Source: Lathyrus oleraceus (lineage: Eukaryota > Streptophyta > Magnoliopsida > Fabales > Fabaceae). Taken from it: DNA of 64,000 nt. Both the position numbers and the translations under genes were made by a program. The notes under the pieces are model-generated. The model had not been told where the DNA came from. It saw nothing but the letters and a program-made list of their open reading frames with translations, and ran no database searches. The DNA lies in contig NC_066581.1 in NCBI RefSeq assembly GCF_024323335.1, forward strand, positions 295,874,536 through 295,938,535, read 5' to 3'. Below, in pieces: positions 47,801-57,330 of this stretch. How positions within the stretch are numbered: the stretch's first letter is position 1; every line of letters starts with the position of its first letter.

Positions 47801-49131
47801 ATACCCATTCCATTGGATTTTGCATACGCACGATCCACCAAACCACAAATTTACAGGCAGATCCACTGGGGAAACCCACTGCGGGATCCACTGGGAATAT
47901 GGAAGAGAGTTAGGGATCAACCACCAAATGCTGACTCTTCTAAGGAGAAAATCCACACTGCCGAGGAGGAACACAATCACTGCCCTGTTGAAAGAATAAG
48001 CGCACTGATGAAGAGACATAGCAAATCTGCTGGCGACTTAGCCGGGGAAGAGAGTACTATTGGAGGAAAAAACGACGTCTTCCACAAGCACTCTACTCTG
48101 GGGATATCTCATAGATCCCATTAGCGACTGTGCTAAGGAAAGAAGCAACAACTCTGCTTGCGACAACGCTGGGGAAAGCGGTAAAGTACCGGGATATCAA
48201 TCCACCAACCATTGAATCTTCAAAGGGAAAGCATCCATGCTGAGGGGAAAAACCACAACTCCATCAGCGGCTGCACTGGAGAGTGACAGGGTACTGGGGT
48301 CTCAAACCGCCCACTACCGAAACTTCCAAATGGACACACCCATGCTGGGGAGAGGAAACTGCTGGAGAAGAAACGAAGTCTTCAACAACACTCTGCTTAG
48401 GGGAACAACCCCCAACAACTCCGCTTGGGGAACAACCCCTAACAGCAAAGCAGGAGAAAGAGGATACATCCAAGCCAGGAATATGAACACATGTCTTACC
48501 TGTTGGAAATCATGCCACCCTCGGGAGAGCACTGAGAAATTCTTAAGTATCCTTTTGTCATTGTGAATGTTCACTTTGTTTAAAACAACAATTTTTTGAA
48601 AAATTTATTTGTTTAAAACAATGACATTTTATCAATTAAAACATGCAAAACATTTGTTGAATTGAAACAAATAAGAGTGCAAATAATTGGATAAAAGCTC
48701 AAATTGATTTGACGGAATGGTAGCCTGCAAATGGCAAGACTCCATAGATCTGTATAAATTTGAAATCAGTGATATATATTGGAAGAGGGCTACATTGAAC
48801 ATAATGATCCTTTCTCTACCAATTTGAATCTCGATGTATTCGAAGCTTCAGTTGACGACGAATCGAGAATCTCTGACGAAAAGACGGCAGTGGAACAGAA
48901 AGTCTTGTCAGGATGCAGTTACTTGCCAAATCCCTAATTTTTGCCTAGATTGCCCCAGGGTGAGGTACTCAATCTAGCGGGATGAAAATACTTTTTTTTT
49001 AGTCTCTAATTTTTTCCTGGATTACCCTTGCGGGTTCTCCATCGAGACGCTCATTTTTGCCTAAGCCGCCCTTTCGGGTTTTCAACTTAGCGAGTTATTC
49101 TGTTTTTCATTTGCATATACTTCTTTTTTTT
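44830..49131 (-). other. Ogre 3' non-coding region, unit 1
   Basis: 4.3 kb between the integrase stop and the LTR without a supported gene. It holds the 245-bp tandem repeat (45526-46294). On the + strand it has many dispersed copies of a CTGGGGA(A/T)A motif, often preceded by ACTC(C/T)GC or ACTCTAC (for example 47559-47577, 48390-48441). At 48031-48050 the + strand reads TGGCGACTTAGCCGGGGAAG, close to the PBS but in the opposite orientation. ORFs on either strand here are by-products of the repeats. Confidence 0.7.
45526..46294 (-). repeat. About 245-bp tandem repeat, three copies, unit 1
   Basis: The block CCGGGTTGTAGGT...TTATAGGATGGACATTCGATTC...GAAGATTATCCTGAA recurs with periods of about 244, 245 and 248 bp. 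Copies differ by perhaps 10-15 percent. Similar 79- and 80-residue ORFs on the - strand (45728-45967 and 45973-46215) come from this repetition and are not a gene family. Confidence 0.85.
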
Positions 49132-49470
49132 TTAGGCAAAGTATTTCTTGACTGCATCTGAATTCACAGGACGAGTGAAATCCTCCCCATCCATTGTTGT
49201 AAGCATCAAAGCTCCACCTGAAAAGGCTCTCTTGACAACATATGGACCCTCGTAGTTTGGAGTCCACTTGCCCCTGGAATCGGGCACGAAAGACAAGACT
49301 TTCTTGAGCACGAGGTCTCTTTCTCGGAACACACGAGGCTTGACCTTCTTATCGAATGCTTTCTTCATTCTCTGCTGATATAACTGACCATGGCACATGG
49401 CAGTCAATCGCTTCTCTTCAATCAAATTCAGTTGGTCATAACGACTCTGAATCCATTCAGCATCAGTCAA
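49132..49470 (-). pseudogene. Ogre integrase C-terminal fragment, unit 1
   Basis: 112 codons containing AEWIQSRYDQLNLIEEKRL, KVKPRVFRERDLVLKKVL, GKWTPNYEGPYVVKR and the end NSDAVKKYFA. This is the strongly conserved C-terminal tail of Ogre integrase (GPY/F-type module, seen as YEGPYVV). The catalytic DDE core is absent, and a TAG directly upstream, next to the A-rich tract, marks the deletion edge. The remaining frame is intact in both units, showing that the deletion is older than the duplication but that decay since has been slight. Confidence 0.85.
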
Positions 49471-49610
49471 CTAGGGATTGGAGGGTATAATTTTTCTTTT
49501 TCTTTTGAAAATTTTTTTGAATTTTTTTTCCTGATTTTTGATTTTTTCCATCTTTTTCACCCTCTCTCTCCTTTTTTTTGTTTTTTTTTATTACATTTGT
49601 AATGCCCCAG
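49471..49610 (-). other. A-rich tract at the pol deletion junction, unit 1
   Basis: About 140 bp, nearly all A/G on the - strand (long A runs and a GAGAGAGAGG stretch), sit exactly where RT, RNase H and most of integrase should be. Unit 2 (61973-62113) has one extra base in a homopolymer here. Confidence 0.6.
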
Positions 49611-49784
49611 TTTGACTGTTTTGCTGATTCTCATGATACAGCTGAATGACCTCCTTTGGTATTCAAGAAGACGGGTAATCTCGTCAGGAATCCCCTTCAA
49701 CATCATCTTCCTCTGCCTCAAATACGAAGAATTCAAGATTGGGAGATGGCGTTGGATCATTATGTTCAATGGGTTTAGAAATCC
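49611..49784 (-). pseudogene. Ogre pre-RT linker remnant, unit 1
   Basis: Readable in two frames on the - strand: NDPTPSPNLEFFVFEAEEDD, then GIPDEITRLLE and IPKEVIQLYHENQ, so at least two frame slips are present. It looks like the acidic linker before RT in Ogre pol. Directly upstream, TTATGCAG followed by GG at 49785/49784 resembles a 3' splice site, which fits the intron known in Ogre before RT. It is cut off at an A-rich tract with no RT after it. Confidence 0.45.
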
Positions 49785-50043
49785 CTGCATAACGATTTTG
49801 GATAATGAAAAGCTTTTGAATTTAAACAAGCAAATCATTTATGCAGATGAAAAGATTGCTTTCTTGTTTTTCAGGGTTTTTTGTGATCACTGATTTCATG
49901 CAAAAGCAAAAAGCGAAAACAAATGGAAAAATAAATGTTTGACAATGCATTAATTGAATGAAATATCATTGTATTAAATGCTACCAACAATGTCATCACT
50001 TCTCCTTTTGGCATGGGAGAAGGGTTTTAAACAAAGTGAACAA

Positions 50044-50472
50044 TTACTCTGATCTATGGATGACTGTAGGAACATCTACAGCGACCCAATTGTGGCAGAC
50101 ACCACCAGGAATGACGAAATTGTTCAAATCTTCTGCATCCTCTTCCAAGATAGCAGCAGCTTCTTCCTCAGGTTGATCATCATGGATGAATCCTCCACTT
50201 TTGAACAAACCTTGCTCATTAAATGCCCCAGAACAGTAGCCAATGCCAGCCCGGGATCTATTGTCTTCAAGCTCAATCATCTTCCCTAAACTAGCAACTG
50301 CACCATATTCAATGGCCAGTTTCGCAACTCGATAGGAAGAAAATGAAGGAGACTTCTTCTCAATTGGTTCATCAATAGATAAAGCTTGGAACGGCGTTCC
50401 AACTTCATCCTCAGAGTCAATATACGAGAAAGAAGACAAATGGCTAACCAGGAATAAATCCCTCAACAGCAC
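50044..50472 (-). pseudogene. Ogre pol fragment downstream of protease, unit 1
   Basis: A 142-codon frame (a TAA lies directly upstream and no ATG starts it) containing KMIELEDNRSRAGIGY, NEQGLFKSGGFIH and an acidic EEEAAAILEEDAED stretch, then IPGGVCHNWVAVDVPTV. I recognise this as the Ogre segment between the protease and the intron that precedes RT. It has no catalytic motif. Gag and the protease proper are missing: only about 1.3 kb of non-coding leader separates it from the PBS. Its own stop at 50044 comes before intron-like sequence. Confidence 0.7.
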
Positions 50473-51803
50473 TTAGTCTGGCAAATCCTCCTCGAGTTCA
50501 CAGCTATCTGGCTCAAAATGATCCATCAGTCTGGCAGAGATAACCCAGAGTAGTACCGACGAGGTGCATCTTCAAAATAAATGAAGAGCACGGGGATCAG
50601 ACCACAGGACGGGAGACCGGAACAAAACACCCGCTTATGCAAATGATGCATGAAGTGTTTGTGCATATGCTTGTTTTTTATTTCAAAGGAACTCAAGGGT
50701 TTTACTTGCAAACTTTGAAATATTAACATTTTGATCGTATATGAGAATATCTCATCAGATACATCAGGTGAAATTTTTTTCCGGTTTTTTCCATGTTTGA
50801 AAGTTTTTGCAAATAAACTCCTTTGAGTTCCTTGAAAATTTTCTTGTTATCTGATGATATGGATGCAGATGAATGCATGAATGCATGAATGCAACAATCA
50901 CACTCAAGGATCAAGCAAGTCACACCAGACAAAGGTCATGGGAAAGCTCATTGTATCCCTAATATCAATCATCCATTTTGGTGGATTTAGGTTTTCACCT
51001 TATCAACACCCAAATTCCATTGATATTAACGGTACATGAACCGACTCAATCATCCTTAATATCAACCATCCGTTTTGGTGGATTTAGGTTTTACACCTGA
51101 TCAACACCCAGGTTCCATTGGTATTAAGGTTATCTGAACGACTCAACTATGAATCACGGGTTTCCTGAGAGTCACGAGCATGGAGTCTCGGTTAAGAACC
51201 ACCCAAAGGGAGTGTACTAGGGTTTAAACCTGCCGAACATGTTCTACCAGAGGTTACCATAATCATCGTCCCATCTCTCGGATATTATCGGTGAAACGAA
51301 TACTCGTATTCCAAAAATATTCTCGAGAGAGACTCTTATGAGTGTAGTATCGCGTAACAATCACATCAGAACTGACATCTGAACGACCTCCGCACTACGT
51401 CCTAAAAATAGGCCAAGATGGGCTTGGTAAACTAAGGTCCTTGGCTTCTAAGGCACATGATTGAAAGAATAATGCCTAACCACAAATAACTTGTGTGACA
51501 TTATTAATCCAACATGACCTCCACCAAGTGAATGGACTCGCAAGTCAACTGGCTAAGGAATACTCCACACCAGTCAACAAGACTACGCCATTCTCCTATC
51601 CTAAGGTGCACTCGAGTTCGGGTATAGAACTCATCTCACAGAGATCACCAAAGCAAACAGCAATTGTATATCAAGCAATTCAAACATTACAATCAATACA
51701 GTTATCCCAAATTGTACAAAAATATGTCAAATAACACATAAACAAATATTATACAACAAGGGTGAAAAGTAGGCAATACCACCAGGGAAGGTCTAATTTT
51801 ATC
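50473..51803 (-). other. Ogre 5' leader, unit 1
   Basis: From the PBS to the pol fragment, with no gag seen. It includes a two-copy tandem repeat of about 97 bp (50961-51057 and 51058-51154, sharing TTTTGGTGGATTTAGGTTTT). ORFs are short and unconvincing. Confidence 0.65.
50961..51154 (-). repeat. 97-bp tandem repeat pair in the Ogre leader
   Basis: Two adjacent copies begin AATATCAA(T/C)CATCC. They differ at about ten positions and recur at 63464-63657. Confidence 0.75.
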
Positions 51804-51819
51804 CCTAGCAGAGTCGCCA
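51804..51819 (-). other. Ogre primer-binding site, internal 1
   Basis: On the - strand TGGCGACTCTGCTAGG starts 6 nt inside the end of LTR-B. Ogre elements are known to use an Arg tRNA primer, and this matches that PBS type. The equivalent of internal 2 falls just outside the window. Confidence 0.8.
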
Positions 51820-51890
51820 CTTTTCTGTAGCGGTGTATTCGTCACTTTATGATTTATTGACTAAATCAAAAGCAAAGCATACAAAGAATC

Positions 51891-51899
51891 GAGTCGCCA
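51891..51899 (-). other. PBS-like TGGCGACTC inside LTR-B
   Basis: The same arrangement as in LTR-A, so the feature predates the insertion. Confidence 0.6.
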
Positions 51900-54800
51900 C
51901 CGCACTTTTATTTATCCTAAGGAATGGCTAAAAAGCGAACAAAGGCCTAAGAAGTTTTACACATAGAAAACTAATAAAAAGATCAGAGAATCTGGATAAG
52001 GGGTAAATTACGCAATGGGAAGGTGTTAGGCACCCAAAACGTCCTAGGTACTACTAGGGAGCCCTTTTCACACTTGTTGTATACAAATGTTTATTTGTTT
52101 ATGACATATTGTGCAAACATGAATGGGATGATGAGAAAAGAATGTGCAGTTTTATTATTTTTGTGTTTGAACGGATGAACCCGTTGCCTACGTACCTTCC
52201 ATCAAAGGTAAGGATCAAAACGCCGTAGTTCAGCTAAAAGATTTCCAAAAGATCAGTGGGTTCATTTTAAAACAAGAGCACTAAGGCTTTTCATTACCAA
52301 TGGGAGAAAACTCAACCTGAATCAACAATCCACCATGCGAGGACGGCTTCAACATACTAGTGAGGGGTTAACCCTATAATAAGTATGGAAGACTTACAAT
52401 CAACTCACTAAGGATAAGGTAAGATTTACATCAACCACTATGGTAATTGAAACCTATGGCTAATGTGTGAAAAACTTAACAAGAATGGACAAAGCCACAA
52501 AAACAATTGAATGTGTGAAGTTAATTGATTATGAGTATTCACAAAATATGGTCAAGGTATGATTAAGGTTCAATTCAAAGAAGTGTTATGAAATGGAGTT
52601 TGAAAAGTCAAGGACTTAAGGTCCAGGTTCTTAATTTGACAAGACATGAAGATGTTTGCACAATAGTATCAAAGTTTTGAAAGCAAAGTGTGAAAAGGTT
52701 TAGGACAAAGAGGGCATGGAGAATGGAGTGTAAAACTTCTCAGAAAGGTTCACCTCTTGAGATCATATAGAAGATGATTCAAGTGTGTCCTTAGGAATAA
52801 GCAACAATGAGCAATAACAAATAAGCAAAACAAATGATACCGGAGGCCAATTGCTGGGCTTATACCAATCTCACAACAAAGGTGGATACCGGATACCAAT
52901 AGATGGATTTACACCAGTCTCCTAAAACAAACAGGGATGTCAGATGCCAATAAATGGACTTATTCCAACCTCCTAAAACAAAACAGAATAAAAGAGTGGA
53001 TACCGGATGCCAATCTATCTGGACTTATACCAATCTCCAAAGCAAAACAAGACATGAATGTCAGATGCCAATCTATCTGGGCTTACTCTAATCTCCAACA
53101 GATGATCATAGGAATACAAATGCCAACAACATGGTCTTACAATTGCATCCTCACATACAACAAACAAACAGAAGCAATGGTTATAAGTGGCCAAATGAAA
53201 TGGTCTTACACTTTATCCCTTCCAAATCATAGGAACAATGGCCAATGAATGGACTTACAGTTGTCCTCAATGGGTAAACCAAAGATGGTCACAAAGATAT
53301 GAAATGATGATCATGCAATAATGAACAATTAATGATGATAAATGCACAAAGGCAAACAAGCAAACATGTACAAATGAACCAAGCAATTAACCAAACAAAG
53401 TCATTTAGCACACACTATAACCAAGCAATTAGGCTCAAGCAAGGGTTAGACTTTTAAAGTCAACTGGAATGGGGTAAGTGGTGCTCTTAACCTTAACATT
53501 GAGAGTTAAGGTGAAGCAGATGAAAGGATATGAGGGGTGTGCCTCATCACTCTTATCCCTGGTCAGGGAGAGCTTTGAATATCAGAAGGTGTGGGAGTTC
53601 AGAAAGTTGGAACTCTCTCCACAAGTTAATGACTCGATAGATCTTGGGTTAAGATCCACAATGCTACAACATGTAATGTGAGCAAAGGGAAGACACACAG
53701 AATAGTAGGAGATGGACTACACATCTCTTCTATCTACCAATTGCCTTATTAGAAGGGCTTTTCCTGCTTGGGGACAAAAATAAACAATCACAAACATTGC
53801 CTCTTAAGGAGGACTTCAGACAGGTGCCTGGCCAAGTAACAGGCCAGGTCTTCCAGACTACATGAAGAAGAGATGTTATACCTCGATGCTTAAGCTATCA
53901 AGCAAAGCAATAGCAAGTTCACAAAGGAACTATAGCAACTAAATGTACCTGTGGAAACATCAAACAAATCAGTATGCTATACAGACAGTCAACCAACAGT
54001 TAATGCAACAGACAACCAATATAGGCAAAGGCAAAAGCCACAAGTCAATCCCAATTGAATCAACTTCAACCTACAAAACACACATTAGTAATTAAAAGCA
54101 AATATCAAATGCTCTCAAGATGAGGCATCATCAATGGTGTAACTTGCATGTGCAACCTGAAACAAAGCTTCAAACATGAGAGGTAAACTCTTAGGCTAAA
54201 GCCTAGGGTCCAAGATGAGGAAAAAATTTAAAACAGGACATGAAAATTGACCAAAATCAAGATTTATCAAATGAGAACAAATTCCAATTGGTCTCATGTC
54301 AAAACTATGCACCAAATCCATTTTATAAGAAAATCATGTCAAACTATGCAAGTTGGAAACTCAATGGAGTAAACAGAATGAACACAAGCATATCAATACC
54401 ACAATGGCTCAATAAATTCCAAGAAAAATTATGCCTAAACAGAACACATTGAATGAGCAACACACCAAAAATCATGTCACTTGGATAAGTGGAAGTATAG
54501 AAATTAAAATCAACAAGTCATGGTATGCAAAGACAAGCTCATACAAGGCACCAAATCATGCATCAACTTCAAGCAAGCATAAAACAGAAACCAAATAATA
54601 TAAATGAATGAAACCAAAGCCATGGCAACCTCCAAGATATCTATAATTCACATGCAAAATTTCAAGTCCATCCAATAAACACCAAGGATTTCACAAATCA
54701 TATAAGATCATGACTCATAAAAAGTCCATAATTGGTCAAACAGAGGGAAAATTCTCAAACAAATAGAAAATGCATTCAAAAATTCCAGGAAAAATCACAA

Positions 54801-55324
54801 GCAAACTTAACATCCATAAGTATCAACATGAAAAAATCCAGATCAATTCAAGTTCAATAGGCATGGCAAAGAAATTCCACAAAATGAACAAGAAATGGTG
54901 TGACACACATTGTCACACCTCCAATGATCACATCATATCTCAACATCCAGACATGCAAAAATCACAAACGATATACCAAAATGTTCATCAAAGTGTCTAG
55001 ATTACACATGTAAAATTTCAAGAATTTTGGATCAAGCATCATGATTTCACAAATGAAATGGCAAGCTATATGCAAGAAATGACATGTGAGAATAAACCCT
55101 AGGCAATTATTTTTTCAACCGTGCACAAATTTATTAAAAATCATCAAAAAATAGAAGACATTTCAAGGATCATGGTGGAAAAAATCTCATGTGAATTGGA
55201 TGATTATTGAGAGAGTTCTGATATTTTGAATGTGAAGAAAAATAAAAAAATGCATGGAAAGGCATGTGAGAAATGGAAGGCTTAATTGGAATAAAAGGCA
55301 AAAGGCAACATATGAATGCTGTGG

Positions 55325-55341
55325 AGCGGAATCGAACCGCT
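55325..55341 (-). other. tRNA T-arm/B-box-like sequence in LTR-B
   Basis: Identical to the copy in LTR-A. The neighbouring A-box-like sequence is also kept. Confidence 0.5.
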
Positions 55342-55360
55342 GAGGATTTCAAATATGGCG

Positions 55361-55395
55361 CTCACTTAATGAAACGCTGCGTTTCATTAAGTGAG
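55361..55395. repeat. 35-bp perfect palindrome in Ogre LTR-B
   Basis: Same sequence as 42860-42894. No substitution falls in it although the two LTRs differ at roughly forty other sites. Confidence 0.95.
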
Positions 55396-57317
55396 GTGGC
55401 ACGCTACCACTGGTCACATGGCGCACAAACACGAAAAAAGCATGCAAACATGGATTATGAGGATCAAAGGAAGTTCTGGAAACAAAACTTAAGCATTCAA
55501 CGCGTGTTCTTGCTGTTCATCATCAACATGAACTTTTTGTTACAGAAATCAACAAGCAATATACCAATCGAATCATCTCATCATGCACAACACTAATCCA
55601 GCCTTAATTTCAATTAATTCTAACTATATTAAGAGCATCGATCAAAACAAGTTTCAACATCCAGATTTCAAATCCACATAACTTGCTCAAAACTTAATGA
55701 AATTGCACGATTCAAATTGCAGGATGCTCTACATGCTAAGATCTACAAAAGCCACATGATAATTGTGAGAATTGGAGCAATCGAGTTCTAACCTCTTTGA
55801 AGATGCAACACTTGATTTGTTGTTTTCAAAGCCTGGAAGGTGAAAACAGATGATCTATGATGATGAAGAAGATGACTGAGTGCAAGAATTCAGCTCAACA
55901 CTGCTCGATTCTCTTTAAAACTCCAACTGCCATGTGAGGTGCAAGGCTCCAACAGTCAAGATTCAGCATGAATTATCCACGATCTTGCTTCAACAGACCT
56001 TCAATAATATCTGCAGATGATGATTAGCACAAGAACAAGCAAAAAGAATGATGAAATTTGATGAAAGAAAGTTGAAAAAGTTTGAGAGGATTTGAGAGAA
56101 ATTGAAATGAAAAGAGTTTGGATCTGAGATTGTGAAGTGTTGATGCAGAATTCTGTTATGATTAGGACTTTATACCACCTGTTAATCACACTAGCTAAAC
56201 ATGATTAGGCAAAATGGATTGGATTAGTGAAATGAACATGTTAATGGAAATTGGCCAAAATGCCCTTATGCATATGTGACCAATGGAACAGTAAAAATTC
56301 ATTTGAAGCAAGTCACAAATTCTGTTTTAAGGCCATTGCAATTGGTTTGGAGTGAAAATTATGTGTACTTTTCAAAATCACCTTTTTTCCCACCAAAATT
56401 CAAATTGATTCAAGTGAAAAATGCCATTTTTGTGTGATGATTTTTGATGACATGTAATGAATGATTATGATATAGCATGTCAAATGGAGATTGCTCAAAA
56501 AAGAATCACATGAATTGGCCTTTTGATGCAAAAGTTATGCTTTGTTGAAGTTCAAAATCCATTGCCAATGATTTGATCATAACTTGCTAACCACAAATGA
56601 GAAATGGATGTTCTTGGACTTTTTGGAAAGGTGAGAGCAAGATCTTCAACTTTCATGTTGGACAAAATTTGATTTGAATCTTGCTTGATGATGTAAAGTT
56701 GAGGAGAAGACCTTTCCATTTTTGGCAGTTTGAAATTACAGGTCATTTACTATTTTTGGCAACTTTTTGTCTGACCTCCAATTCCTCAATGATGATGTTT
56801 GTCATGTTATATGAGGCTTGTATGGACATGAATAAGACCTCTCAAACCATTTCCCACCATCAAATCCCTGATTAAATACACAGTTGACCACAATTGACTT
56901 TGCTAGGGTTTTGGTTGACTGAACAATGCTTTGATGAATTTCAAGCCTCTTCCACTTGAGATCTTGATTCAAAATGATACCATGGTTCATATGAACTCTT
57001 ATGAATGATCATGGTGCCCAAATTCTTCAGAATGGCCACCATCTATTGCTCAACGACTTGCCTAGAATGCCTTGACCTAGAATTTCTTCATCTGCAAGTA
57101 ACAAGGTTAGATGACAATATTTTTGTACTTTTGGGTTAGTAAACAAATGAAAAGCAATGATATACAAATGTAAAACATGCTTGGTGATCAAGAACCACAC
57201 TCACAAAGATAACCCACCCACTGGGAAGGGAAGCAAGATGCACAATGATCCTTGAGGCAATGATATGATATGATATGATGCCATGAGGGATCTTAGGGAC
57301 AAAATTGGGGTCTTACA

Positions 57318-57330
57318 GATGCCCCTATTT
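57318..57330 (-). other. Polypurine-tract region before LTR-B
   Basis: Identical to the tract at 44817-44829. Confidence 0.65.

Larger units (their letters stand above)
51826..57317 (-). repeat. Ogre LTR-B (shared middle LTR)
   Basis: 5492 bp, the same length as LTR-A. It is bordered by the PBS of internal 1 on one side and the polypurine region of internal 2 on the other, so it has no target duplication. It would act as the 5' LTR of internal 1 and the 3' LTR of internal 2. Confidence 0.92.
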
